From Marinobacter persicus (GTDB lineage: Bacteria; Pseudomonadota; Gammaproteobacteria; Pseudomonadales; Oleiphilaceae), in assembly GCF_900114155.1 (NCBI RefSeq), contig NZ_FOSC01000002.1, positions 62,001-126,000 of the forward strand: a DNA stretch of 64,000 nucleotides, read 5' to 3'. This document shows, in pieces, positions 17,379 through 26,162 of the stretch. The notes below the pieces were generated by a model, which saw only the letters and a list, made by a program, of their open reading frames with translations, had not been told where the DNA came from and searched no databases. Position 1 is the stretch's first letter. Each line of letters begins with the position of its first letter. A program made the translations under genes and the position numbers.

Positions 17379-19778
17379 TCAGGGCAGCCCGCGAGTAATC
17401 ACCGATGGGTCGCCACGACCTTCCACGGCGGCCAGCTCGGCACTGGACAGCCATTCGCCGGGTGGTTTGTCCAGCACGGCGGCGCAGGCCGCCAGGGCAT
17501 GGCCCCAGGTGCAGCGGTTGGCGAACAGCATGCCGCTTTCGTTCAGGGTGCCACCCCGGTTGATATAGCCCAGCACCCGGGAGTGAATCGGGTGCGGGAA
17601 CAGGGTATGCATATGGCCCCGGAACACTTCCGGGCGCATGTGGGTCAACGCCACGCGCCGCTGCATTCGATGGGGGAACAGCCGCTCTCGCTCGAATTCG
17701 GTCAGGCAGGCGGCGGCCTCCATGCCATCCCGGGGCTGGCGAAAACGCCCGGGTTCCTGCACATACACCAGGCGGAAGGGTGTACCGGTCTCGCGCAACC
17801 GCTCACAGGCCCGAATGGCCTCAGATAGCTGATAGGCGCCACTGGCAATCAACAGCACCGGCTCCTCGCCGGCCGAGGTGTCCTCATCCACCACCAGGGC
17901 ACCGTGTTTGGCAAGGGTTTGGGCCTCCCCGGCGTTGAACACCAGTGGCCGTTCGCGTTTGGGAACCACCATGCAGCTGATCCGGCCCCTTTCGGTGAAG
18001 ACCGACGGCAGTACTGCGAGCGTGCTGTTGTAATCGGCTGGAAACAGTACCCGTGAGACATCGCCCATTTCCCCGAACATGGCCTCGCAGAAGGTGGTGT
18101 CCTGATGGGAGTGTTCGTTTTTGCCGTTTTCCCAGGTATGGGAAGTGGCAATCACCGGGAAGCCCAGCCACCGGGCGGGACGGCCCACTTCTTTCTGGTT
18201 GCGGGCAAAGATCAGTTCCTGGCGGATGGCGCCGAGCATTTTCACACAGAAGGCTTCGTAGCTGGCCACCAGATTCAGGCCGGCCTTGTTGGCCAGGCAG
18301 GCCGATACCACGGCCTCTTCGTTCAGGGCGGTGATGATTTTGCCGTGCACGTCTTCCTGCTGGTTTTCCGGCTGGTTGACCCGATGCTTGAGATCTTTCA
18401 GGACACCGGTCAGCCGGTTGCTGGCCAGCTCGTCGGGGTTGCCGACCCGGGGCCGCAATTGCGGGTTGTCGGCCACCAGGGCCCGGAAAAATTCATCCAC
18501 CGCGCTCATGGGCGAGGCCTGATTCTGGCCCCAGGGTAATGTCGGCAGATTGGGCTCGGCGGGATTGCGCAACGCCAGCGGGTGGTCTTTCTCCAGTGGC
18601 CTTTGCTGCTGCTGGTGTTCGTTCAGCAGGCTGACCGACAGGCCCAGCTCCCCGGATTCCACCCACAGTGGCTGGATGTGTTCGTTGAACAGGTCCCGCG
18701 CCCTGGCATCCAGCCGTGGATTGCCCGGTAACGGCAGATTGTGGGCACTGTTTTCGCCAGCGCCGTAAAAACCATAACCCTTGACGGTTTCGGCAATGCC
18801 GTAGGGAATGCGAGCCGGATAGTGCTGGTTCGGCCCGGTTTGCTCGGTCAGAGCCTGTTCCATCTCGAACAGTGCACAGACAAACGCGGCCGGGTCTTTG
18901 CCGTCAAAACGGAACGGGGCAAAGCCTCGGGCATGCAGGTGCTCTTCGAACCGCTCCAGCCCCGCCGGCGTGCCCAGCTCGGTGCGTTGCTCGATGCGCC
19001 GGCCATTGGCGATCATCACCGGCAGCGCCAGCCCGCAATCCTCGGCTCGCCACCAGCGGGGAATCCAGTCGCTGCCTCGTTGCTCTTCGGCGGCGCCGTC
19101 TGACAGGAATGCCACCAGGGATTCGCCGGGCAAGGGCATGTGAGCGTATTGAAGCTCGGCAAAGCCGAGGTAGCCACCTTCCAGAATGCCGCCGGCTGTG
19201 TGCGAGTTAACGTGGCTGCCCAGGGGGGCGGCCATGGAGCCATCGGGCTTTTGCTGGTAGCTGTAGAAATCCGACGCCAGTCGTGACAGCCCATCGGCGG
19301 TCAGGTACCGGCTTTGTTGCTCCGGGTGCAGGTTGCCGGTCAGCACGTTCACGGCCTCGACCGCCGCCACGCAGTGCCCCTGGCCCATCAGCCAGCTGCG
19401 GGTCTGCCCGGTCAGGTTGTTCAGGGCCAGATAGGCCGCGTAGGCCGGTACCATGTTCAGGGCGCCACCGGTATGGCCCTCGGGGGTGGTTTTGAAATCC
19501 GGTGGGGCCAGTGGTGCACCGGCGATATCCACCCGCTTGCAGTAACTCATGTGCACCACCAGCCACAGGCCGGCGCTGGTCAGCCGGTCCAGGGCGGCGA
19601 GCTTGCGGTAAACGGTGTCGGTGTCCGGCTGATAACCGCCGGACACCAGCCGTTCGGCCAGTGATTTTACTCGGGTGGCCGTGTGCCCGGAGTGCTGCAC
19701 CACACCATAACCTTGCTGCCAGTGTCGAAAGGCATTGCTGTTTTCTTCAGGCGAAGCAGTGGGGTCGGGCGATGACAT
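17379..19778 (-). CDS. Divergent phosphoketolase-family thiamine diphosphate enzyme
   Basis: 799 residues from ATG 19778 (MSSPDPTASPEEN), with GGAGG just upstream; phosphoketolases are about 790-830. The thiamine diphosphate motif is present as SDG (226-228) with the partner Asn258, the same spacing as GDG...N in known phosphoketolases. Other family landmarks are GHTGG (101-105, replacing GHWG), SYEAF (506-510) and EHSHQDTTF (555-563). Known phosphoketolases split xylulose-5-phosphate or fructose-6-phosphate to acetyl phosphate; many residues differ here, so substrate is uncertain. No acetate kinase or phosphotransacetylase gene is adjacent. Stand-alone gene. Confidence 0.75.
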   Translation of the reverse strand: MSSPDPTASPEENSNAFRHWQQGYGVVQHSGHTATRVKSLAERLVSGGYQPDTDTVYRKLAALDRLTSAGLWLVVHMSYCKRVDIAGAPLAPPDFKTTPEGHTGGALNMVPAYAAYLALNNLTGQTRSWLMGQGHCVAAVEAVNVLTGNLHPEQQSRYLTADGLSRLASDFYSYQQKPDGSMAAPLGSHVNSHTAGGILEGGYLGFAELQYAHMPLPGESLVAFLSDGAAEEQRGSDWIPRWWRAEDCGLALPVMIANGRRIEQRTELGTPAGLERFEEHLHARGFAPFRFDGKDPAAFVCALFEMEQALTEQTGPNQHYPARIPYGIAETVKGYGFYGAGENSAHNLPLPGNPRLDARARDLFNEHIQPLWVESGELGLSVSLLNEHQQQQRPLEKDHPLALRNPAEPNLPTLPWGQNQASPMSAVDEFFRALVADNPQLRPRVGNPDELASNRLTGVLKDLKHRVNQPENQQEDVHGKIITALNEEAVVSACLANKAGLNLVASYEAFCVKMLGAIRQELIFARNQKEVGRPARWLGFPVIATSHTWENGKNEHSHQDTTFCEAMFGEMGDVSRVLFPADYNSTLAVLPSVFTERGRISCMVVPKRERPLVFNAGEAQTLAKHGALVVDEDTSAGEEPVLLIASGAYQLSEAIRACERLRETGTPFRLVYVQEPGRFRQPRDGMEAAACLTEFERERLFPHRMQRRVALTHMRPEVFRGHMHTLFPHPIHSRVLGYINRGGTLNESGMLFANRCTWGHALAACAAVLDKPPGEWLSSAELAAVEGRGDPSVITRGLP

Positions 19779-19957
19779 GATGGCCTCCGGCGGCGGAAAA
19801 TGATTGATGAAGTGTAAAACGCTCCCCGGCCGGGTTGGTTGATGCAGGTCAGTCGCCTTTGCATATTTTTGCATGCGTCCGGTGCCTGCCGGGAAGGGTG
19901 ATCTGTACCGGAAAAGGGTAAACTGGTGTGCTCGATTCACCGAACAGGGGAGCTGGC

Positions 19958-20443
19958 ATGATCCAGATCTTTACCACCGGCGGCACCATCGACAAGGTGT
20001 ACTTTGATGCCAACAGTCAATTTGAAATTGGCGATACGCTGCTGCCCGAGTTGCTGGCGGAGTCCAACGTTCATGAAGGCTACGAGGTTGCCGGGCTGAT
20101 GCGCAAGGACAGCCTGGAGATTACTGACAGCGACCGCGAGCTGATTGTGCAGGCCGTCGGTGGCTGTAACCATGAGCGGGTACTGATTACCCACGGCACC
20201 GATTCCATGGCGAAGACGGCCGAAGCCCTTAAGCCGGTTGCCGGCGAGCGCACCATCGTTTTGACCGGGGCCATGCAACCGGCCCGTATGCGCCGGTCTG
20301 ATGCCGTTTTTAACGTCGGTTTTGCCTGGGCGGCGCTTAAGCTGTTACCGGCTGGTGTTTATATTGCCATGAATGGCGAGGTGTTTGAGGCGGGGAAGGT
20401 GCGCAAGAATCTTGGTGCGCAGAGGTTTGAGGCGTCGTCGTAG
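19958..20443 (+). CDS. Half-length asparaginase-family protein
   Basis: 161 residues containing only the N-terminal asparaginase domain; type I and II enzymes are about 330. Start ATG 19958 (MIQIFTTGGTIDK). The nucleophile motif TGGTID is at 7-12, and the second catalytic region THGTDS and LTGAMQPARM are present. It ends naturally in VRKNLGAQRFEA, which resembles the end of a known short proteobacterial family, so this is probably an intact single-domain protein, not a fragment. No C-terminal domain remnant is seen before the repeat at 20456. Confidence 0.72.
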   Translation: MIQIFTTGGTIDKVYFDANSQFEIGDTLLPELLAESNVHEGYEVAGLMRKDSLEITDSDRELIVQAVGGCNHERVLITHGTDSMAKTAEALKPVAGERTIVLTGAMQPARMRRSDAVFNVGFAWAALKLLPAGVYIAMNGEVFEAGKVRKNLGAQRFEASS

Positions 20444-20455
20444 AATCAGGTGCCA

Positions 20456-20568
20456 TGAGCGGAGCGGGTAGGCCTTTCCAAAACACGCTGTGAATACATC
20501 CCTGTAACGCTCGAGCTCCGCCATCCTTGGCTCCGCACGGTTTTGGAAAGGCCTACCCGCCCCGCTCA
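20456..20568 (-). repeat. Two-hairpin ANGGA repeat element, copy 1
   Basis: Arms 20456-20484 and 20540-20568 pair over 29 bp with one mismatch; the inner part is GGCCTTTCCAAAAC. On the minus strand the two hairpins are GCCAAGGATGGC and TACAGGGATGTA; GGA complements lie at 20524-20526 and 20499-20501, 25 nt apart. TTACAGGGATGT matches the CsrA SELEX consensus RUACARGGAUGU at 11 of 12 positions. The right arm contains the stop codon of rsuA, so the GGA strand is the rsuA 3' end. Confidence 0.85.
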
Positions 20569-21264
20569 GTCCTTGACCAGTGTTTTGGCCTCGCGCTCTG
20601 TCAGCTCCCGATACTCGCCAGGTTGCAAGGCATCATCCAGAGCCAGCGGGCCGATGCGATGGCGGTGCAACGCCACCACCCGGTTGCCCACGGCCGCCAG
20701 CATGCGTTTGACCTGATGGTAGCGGCCTTCGTGGATGGTCAGGTCAATCTGTTTATCGCTGATGGCGGCCACCTCGGCCGGGTGCGTGGGGCTGTTTTCG
20801 CCTTTCAGTAATACGCCCTGTTCCAGCTGCGCCCGGGCAGTATCGGTCAGGCTTTCGGCCAGGGTCACGCGGTAGGTCTTTGGGCACCGGTGACGGGGCG
20901 AGGTAATCCGGTGTGACCACTGGCCATCGCTGGTCAGTAGCAACAGGCCTGTGGTGTCTTTATCCAGCCGGCCGGCGATGTGTACACGGGCGGCCAGGTC
21001 GGTGGGCAATAAATCCAGCGCGGTCGGTTGATCGCTGTCGGTAGTGGCGCTGATCACCCCGGCGGGTTTGTGCATCATCAGGTAATGCTCGCCCGGCAGG
21101 ATGACGGGCTTTCCATCCAGCCAGACGTCATCGTTTTCAGAAACCTGCTGTTTGGCTTGTTTGCAGGGCTCACCGTTAACCCGCACACGGCCGGTACCGA
21201 TAGCCCGTTTGGCGTCTTTTCTGGACAGGCCGGTGCTGTTGGCCAGGTACTGGTCCAGTCGCAT
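20566..21264 (-). CDS. rsuA: 16S rRNA pseudouridine synthase RsuA
   Basis: Makes pseudouridine in 16S rRNA (position 516 in E. coli). 232 residues. An N-terminal S4 RNA-binding domain (RLDQYLANSTGLSRKDAKRA) is followed by the RsuA-type catalytic domain with the active-site Asp in GRLDKDTTGLLLLTSDG. Start ATG 21264 shares one base with the stop of the upstream DUF457 gene, so the two are translationally coupled. The stop codon lies in the outer arm of repeat copy 1. Confidence 0.92.
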   Translation of the reverse strand: MRLDQYLANSTGLSRKDAKRAIGTGRVRVNGEPCKQAKQQVSENDDVWLDGKPVILPGEHYLMMHKPAGVISATTDSDQPTALDLLPTDLAARVHIAGRLDKDTTGLLLLTSDGQWSHRITSPRHRCPKTYRVTLAESLTDTARAQLEQGVLLKGENSPTHPAEVAAISDKQIDLTIHEGRYHQVKRMLAAVGNRVVALHRHRIGPLALDDALQPGEYRELTEREAKTLVKD

Positions 21265-22292
21265 CAGCAGCCCTCGCCCGGTCCGGGCAATGACAGGGTG
21301 GACAGACACAGAACCGGTGCCCGGCCGATGATCCGGGCCCACAGCAAATCGGTGGCGTTTGGCTGCAGGGCCGGGCGGGGCAGGCGGGTGCTGCCACGGG
21401 GCAGTAGTTGGTCATCGGTATTTTCGGCCACCACAAAGGTGAACGGATGGGCCCCGGGAATACCCAGACGGATATCGGTGGCCGTTATGTCGTTTCCGTT
21501 CTGGTTGTACTGCATAAAGCCGCCGGTAAACCATTCCAGCCGCTGCACCTCTGGCAGTGCCAATAGTTGCTGGCGCAGTTCCGGATTGCGCGGAAAGCGC
21601 TCCAGGGTCAGCGGACCGTCACCATCCAGAAAGCCGGTGACAATCTCCACTCGGGTGTCATCGGTGAGCGCCGTGGCCCGCCAGAGTATGGTGTTGAACG
21701 GCATGGGCTGAACCAGCAGTCGGTAATCTTCCAGCCCCGCTTCGGCCAGAGCCGGTTTCACCCGGGCGGTCATGATTTGTTGTGCCGCCAGACTCCAGCC
21801 CAGGTAGGCGGTGGAGACAATCAAGGCGCCGGCCATGACCTTCATCGCCGGTGGCCGCGCCAGGAAAAACACGCAGCCGGCCAGCAACGGCAGGGTGTAC
21901 AGCGGGTCAATGATGAATATGCTGCTGATCGCCAGCGGTGGCGCGATTGGCCAGAACAGTTGGGTGCCGTAGGTGGTGAAGGTGTCCAGAATGGGGTGGG
22001 TTACCAGTATCAGCCCGGTCAGCGCCAGCCAGCGCGCGAGTGAAACCTGGGGCCGCCAGTGCCAGAGCAGCCCGGCGAGGATCACCGCCAGGGGCACCAG
22101 CACAAACAACGAGTGGCTGAAGCCCCGATGCTGGGTGAAGTTGGCCACGGCAGTGCCGTAGTCAATCACCACATCGAGATCCGGCAGGGTGCCAAGCACC
22201 GCCCCGGTCAGCAGGGCGGACCGGCCCAGCTGTTTGCCGGCAACGGCGCCGGCGATGGTTGCGCCCAGGGCGGCTTGGGTGATGGAGTCCAT
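21264..22292 (-). CDS. DUF457 membrane-bound metal-dependent hydrolase (YdjM-like)
   Basis: 342-residue membrane protein. The N-terminal half carries the family signature MDSITQAALGATIAG, the acidic PDLDVVIDYG and the histidine motif HRGFSHSL, with five or so hydrophobic spans to about residue 180. The C-terminal half is a soluble domain of unknown role. The E. coli relative YdjM is LexA-regulated; no LexA box is seen here. It overlaps rsuA by one base and follows the transglycosylase gene by 19 bases. Confidence 0.8.
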   Translation of the reverse strand: MDSITQAALGATIAGAVAGKQLGRSALLTGAVLGTLPDLDVVIDYGTAVANFTQHRGFSHSLFVLVPLAVILAGLLWHWRPQVSLARWLALTGLILVTHPILDTFTTYGTQLFWPIAPPLAISSIFIIDPLYTLPLLAGCVFFLARPPAMKVMAGALIVSTAYLGWSLAAQQIMTARVKPALAEAGLEDYRLLVQPMPFNTILWRATALTDDTRVEIVTGFLDGDGPLTLERFPRNPELRQQLLALPEVQRLEWFTGGFMQYNQNGNDITATDIRLGIPGAHPFTFVVAENTDDQLLPRGSTRLPRPALQPNATDLLWARIIGRAPVLCLSTLSLPGPGEGC

Positions 22293-22311
22293 GGTTGTCG
22301 GCCCGCGGGTC

Positions 22312-23571
22312 TCAGCTGTCTGACGGTTTGTCGATGCCCACCACGTTCATGTCTCTCAGCAGTGTCAGGTTCGGAAAACCGTCGGCAATCATGTCGCGTT
22401 CGCTCTGATACTGGCGAACCGCCTTGCGGGTTTTTCCGCCCAGAATGCCATCGGGTTCACCGCTGTCGTATCCCCGCTCGTTGAGGGCCTGTTGCAGTTG
22501 CATGACCTGATCGCGGGACAGCGCCGGTTGGTCTTCCGGTGGCGGCGTGTGCAGGCCGCCGGCACCGGCAATGCGGTCGGCCAGGTGGCCCACGGCGATG
22601 GCGTAGAATTCCGAACGGTTCCAGCCCATGATCACCCGGAAGTTGTCATAGACCAGGAACGCCGGACCTTCATGGCCACTGGGTACCACCAGGGCGGCAT
22701 CGATCGGCTCGTCGGGTACGCCATGTCCCCAAACGTCGGTAATGCCCTTGGCTCGCCACTCATCCAGGGAAAGCCTGCGGCCATCGGCCAGGCTGTAATC
22801 AAAGTCGTCCGGGAGCAGGACTTCACGGCCCCAGCGGTAATCGCCGTCCCAGTCCATGGACTGGAGGAAATTACCGGCCGACATCATGGCATCGGGCAGG
22901 CTGTTCCAGAGATCCCGACGCCCGTCGCCATCGGCGTCCACGGCGTGTTTCAGGAACACCGTGGGCATGAACTGCACATGGCCCATGGCGCCGGCCCAGG
23001 AGCCTTCCATTTGTTCGGGAGCAATTGCCCCCTCATCGATAATCCGCAGGGCCGCCACCAGCTGCTGGCTGAAAAACTCGCTGCGACGGGGATCGCAAGC
23101 CAGCGTGGCCAGTGAGCTGGGCACCTGCATTTTGCCAAAATAACTGCCGAAGTTGGTTTCCAGCCCCCAGAACGCCACCAGGTAGGGAGCCGGCACCCCG
23201 GTTTCTTCGGTGACTTCGGCCAGAAGGTCGCGATGCTCGCGCAGCAACTCACGTCCCTTCTGGATGCGCTGGTCATTGACCCGCCGGTTCAGATAATCGG
23301 CGAAAGTGGTGGTGAACTCCGGTTGCCGGCGATCCAGCTCGATCACCCGTTCAAGGTACTCAGCGCCGGCCATCACCTCGGTGGCCACGGCTTCGCGGAC
23401 ACCGGCCTTCACCGCACGTGCCTGCAGCTGCTGTTTGCACTGGGCAAATTCCTCGTCGCTGAGAAAGTCCATGGCTGGTTCGTTCTGGGCACTGGCACTC
23501 TGGGCCAGCACTGCCAGGCCAGCGGCCAAAAGAATGCGGCGGAGCGGAAAACGTGATGTCGAAAGGGCCAC
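22312..23571 (-). CDS. Lytic murein transglycosylase, MltB type with PG-binding domain
   Basis: Cleaves peptidoglycan glycan strands, forming 1,6-anhydro ends. 419 residues: a signal peptide of about 28 residues (ends ASAQ, no lipobox cysteine, so soluble periplasmic), a SLT-2 catalytic domain with the catalytic Glu in FWGLETNFGSYFG, QFMPTVFL and YDNFRVIMGWNRS, and a C-terminal peptidoglycan-binding domain (about 345-405, LQQALNERGYDSGEPDGILG). First gene of a minus-strand run with the DUF457 gene and rsuA. Confidence 0.9.
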   Translation of the reverse strand: MALSTSRFPLRRILLAAGLAVLAQSASAQNEPAMDFLSDEEFAQCKQQLQARAVKAGVREAVATEVMAGAEYLERVIELDRRQPEFTTTFADYLNRRVNDQRIQKGRELLREHRDLLAEVTEETGVPAPYLVAFWGLETNFGSYFGKMQVPSSLATLACDPRRSEFFSQQLVAALRIIDEGAIAPEQMEGSWAGAMGHVQFMPTVFLKHAVDADGDGRRDLWNSLPDAMMSAGNFLQSMDWDGDYRWGREVLLPDDFDYSLADGRRLSLDEWRAKGITDVWGHGVPDEPIDAALVVPSGHEGPAFLVYDNFRVIMGWNRSEFYAIAVGHLADRIAGAGGLHTPPPEDQPALSRDQVMQLQQALNERGYDSGEPDGILGGKTRKAVRQYQSERDMIADGFPNLTLLRDMNVVGIDKPSDS

Positions 23572-23727
23572 AGATCACCTCGCGTGGTGGATAAAAACCG
23601 GAATGTTCATGGTAGCGCGTTTTGCCGGCCGGGGAGTACCGCCGGGCAACGGTTTGTCGTCTTTTGGTAGCAAAGGTTCCAACGCGCGGGCATGAATGTT
23701 CTATAGTTCGTACTATCTGACTTAGAC

Positions 23728-23838
23728 GGAACAAATGGGCAGGCCTTTCCAAAACCGTGCGGAGCCATGGATGGCGGAGCTCGAGCGGGACATGGATGTC
23801 TTTACAGCGTGTTTTGGAAAGGCCTGCCCATTTGTTCC
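23728..23838 (+). repeat. Two-hairpin ANGGA repeat element, copy 2
   Basis: Arms 23728-23755 and 23811-23838 form a perfect 28-bp inverted repeat. On the plus strand the hairpins are GCCATGGATGGC and GACATGGATGTC, with GGA at 23769-23771 and 23794-23796 (25 nt apart). It ends 33 bases before the start codon of the response regulator gene and is in sense orientation to it, so it probably forms part of that gene's leader. A possible -10 (TATAGT, 23703-23708) lies upstream. Confidence 0.85.
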
Positions 23839-23871
23839 TGCACGGACTAGTGACCCTGGAGTGAACGTTTT

Positions 23872-24774
23872 ATGGCAACCCTGAAAGCGCTGGTGGTGGA
23901 CGACGCCAGCTTTGTGCGGGATCTGGTTAAGCGAACGGTACGCCAGCGCTTTCCGGTGATCGAAACCACCGACGCCCAGAACGGGCGCCGGGCGCAATCA
24001 CTGATGTCGCGCACCACCTTCGATCTGGTGCTGTGCGACTGGGAAATGCCCGAAATGTCCGGCCTGGAGCTGCTGCAATGGATGCGCCAGCAGCCCCATT
24101 ACGAAAAAGTGCCGTTCATCATGATCACCAGCCGTGGCGACAAGGATCACGTGGTGGAAGCAGTGAAAGAGGGCGTGTCGGAATACCTGGGCAAGCCGTT
24201 CAGCCCGGAAGGGCTGAGCAAGAAAATCATTAAAGTGATGGGCCGCAAGCTGCAGGACAGCATGAGCCGCAGCGGCAAATCCATGGATGGCCCGGCCGAT
24301 GCGTTCAAGGAATCGGCCGCCCTGCTCACCCAAAAGCGTGAAGCACCACCCGCCAAACCCGAGTCGCCGGCCCAGCCCGCTGCCGGCGACAACCCGCTGA
24401 TGGCCGCCGCCCGCTCCAACCAGGCGCCTGCGAGCAGCAAACCCTCGGGCCGGGCGCCCATGAGTGTGGCGCAGGTGCGTTTTTCCGATAGCACGCTGAA
24501 GTCCGTGGTCAAGGACATCAATCTGACCGAAGTTCGGGTGATCGCCAAGCGCGACCAGGTGTTCCCGGGCATTCTGGATCAGGCGGTGGTGGATATGGAG
24601 ATCGGTAACGACAAGACCGCCCGCCTGAACGGTTATGTGCACCAGCTGCAGGCGGTGGATCGCCGCCAGGACAGCGATTTTGTCAGTGTGACCGTGCGCT
24701 TCGTGGATGACGACCCGCAGAAAATGGAAGACCTGTCCCGCTTTATTGCCACCTTCCGGGCCGGCAACCGCTGA
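23872..24774 (+). CDS. CheY-like response regulator with C-terminal PilZ-like domain
   Basis: 300 residues. The receiver domain (1-125) has acidic D10/D11, phospho-acceptor Asp56 in LCDWEMPEM, and Lys108 in LGKPF. A Pro/Ala-rich linker (about 135-195) leads to a C-terminal domain of about 100 residues that resembles PilZ in pattern (DINLTEVRVIAKRD, LNGYVHQLQAVDRRQDSDF) but has no clear RxxxR or DxSxxG c-di-GMP motif. Output is unknown; a motility or surface-signalling role is only a guess. No adjacent kinase. The leader contains repeat copy 2. Confidence 0.75.
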   Translation: MATLKALVVDDASFVRDLVKRTVRQRFPVIETTDAQNGRRAQSLMSRTTFDLVLCDWEMPEMSGLELLQWMRQQPHYEKVPFIMITSRGDKDHVVEAVKEGVSEYLGKPFSPEGLSKKIIKVMGRKLQDSMSRSGKSMDGPADAFKESAALLTQKREAPPAKPESPAQPAAGDNPLMAAARSNQAPASSKPSGRAPMSVAQVRFSDSTLKSVVKDINLTEVRVIAKRDQVFPGILDQAVVDMEIGNDKTARLNGYVHQLQAVDRRQDSDFVSVTVRFVDDDPQKMEDLSRFIATFRAGNR

Positions 24775-24787
24775 GCCGGGGTGGGCC

Positions 24788-26113
24788 TCAGTCCCCGGCC
24801 CGTATCGGCTCGGGGCTTTTCTCCACCAGGCGCTCTTTCGGGAAATGGCAGATGAATTCGCTGCCCTCGCCAATGTGGCTGCGAATCTCCAGATTGCCGT
24901 CGTGGTTGATCAGCACGTGTTTGACGATGGCCAGGCCCAGGCCTGTGCCGCCGGTATCCTTGTGCCGGCTGGGGTCGGCCCGGTAGAAGCGCTCGGTCAG
25001 CCGGGGAATGTGCACCGGATCAATGCCAATGCCGGTGTCTTTTACCGATAGATGCGCGCCGTCCCGGTTGGCGCTCCAGGACACGGTGATACGCCCGCCC
25101 GCCGGTGTATACTTCACTGCGTTGAATATCAGGTTGGAAAACGCACTGCGCAGCTGGCCTTCGTCGCCTTTCAGTAGGCGAGCATCGGCGATGTCCACGC
25201 TGATTTCGTGGTCCTGGTCGCGGCTGAGGGTGCGGGCGTCCTGGCAGATCTGGCGTAACAGCGCGCCGGGGTCGGTAAGGGTGTCGTCGGCGGTGTGTTC
25301 GCCGGTTTCAATGCGCGAGAGCAAAATCAGGTCGGTAATCAGGGCTTCCATGCGCGAGGATTGCTCGGCCATGGTGTTGATCGCCCGGCGCCATTTCGGT
25401 GGCAGCTCGTCACCATGATCCACCAGGGTTTCCAGGTAACCACTGATAACGGTCAGTGGTGTGCGCATTTCGTGTGAGACGTTGCCCACGAAATCCCTGC
25501 GCATCTGCTCAAGCTGGTACAGGCGGGTGACGTCCTTGGCCACCACCAGGCGGTCGTCATCACCGAACAGGCTGATCTGGATCTGTAGCCGTAGGTGCGG
25601 ACGCGCCGGTGAATTCAGTTCAAGTGGTTCGCGGTAGTCCCGGGCATCGAAATAGGCCTTGAAGGCCGGGGTGCGGATCAGGTTATGAATGTACTGACCC
25701 TGGTCGGTACTGCGCCTGAAGCCCAGCAGCTGTTCCGCCGAGCCGTTCCACCACTCCATCACGCCATTGGCATCGGTCATGATCACGCCGTCGCGCATGG
25801 CGTTGGTGGATTCCTGCACCCGGTTGATGCGCGCTCGCAGGCGGTCTTCGGCCAACAGATGGTTGCGGTGAAGTTTGTGCAGTTTGTCGAGGATATCGCC
25901 CCACAGGCCGATGCTGCGGGGCGGTTCGTCGGAGGCGGCGGGGTTGGCCAGCCAGTAATACAGACGCCGGCTCTGAACCAGGGTCCAGCAGAGATAGCCG
26001 GTCAGCCCGAGCAGCAGGCCATACAGGGGGTAGCCGAAAATGAGCCCCGCCAGTGTGGTGCCGGCCAGGCCGATCAGAATGACTCGCAGATAACGTGACC
26101 AGTTTTGTTGCAT
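24788..26113 (-). CDS. phoR: Phosphate regulon sensor histidine kinase PhoR
   Basis: Membrane histidine kinase that phosphorylates PhoB when phosphate is scarce. 441 residues: an N-terminal hydrophobic hairpin (about 9-47), a DUF3329 region, a PAS domain (about 100-200), HisKA with His214 in FVGNVSHEMRTPLT, then the ATPase domain with NLIFNAVKYTPAGG, DTGIGID and GTGLGLAIVKH. Its start lies 49 bases after the phoB stop, so the pair forms one operon. PhoU from the start of the window would inhibit it. Confidence 0.95.
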   Translation of the reverse strand: MQQNWSRYLRVILIGLAGTTLAGLIFGYPLYGLLLGLTGYLCWTLVQSRRLYYWLANPAASDEPPRSIGLWGDILDKLHKLHRNHLLAEDRLRARINRVQESTNAMRDGVIMTDANGVMEWWNGSAEQLLGFRRSTDQGQYIHNLIRTPAFKAYFDARDYREPLELNSPARPHLRLQIQISLFGDDDRLVVAKDVTRLYQLEQMRRDFVGNVSHEMRTPLTVISGYLETLVDHGDELPPKWRRAINTMAEQSSRMEALITDLILLSRIETGEHTADDTLTDPGALLRQICQDARTLSRDQDHEISVDIADARLLKGDEGQLRSAFSNLIFNAVKYTPAGGRITVSWSANRDGAHLSVKDTGIGIDPVHIPRLTERFYRADPSRHKDTGGTGLGLAIVKHVLINHDGNLEIRSHIGEGSEFICHFPKERLVEKSPEPIRAGD

Positions 26114-26162
26114 CCGATATGACCTTAACGGGTAGTCCCGGTTGCTTGGATGTGCCGGCGGT

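Noticed and set aside
24775..24799. GC-rich stem GCCGGGG/CCCCGGC between the response regulator and phoR
   Set aside because: It overlaps the phoR coding end and has no T run, so I do not call it a terminator.
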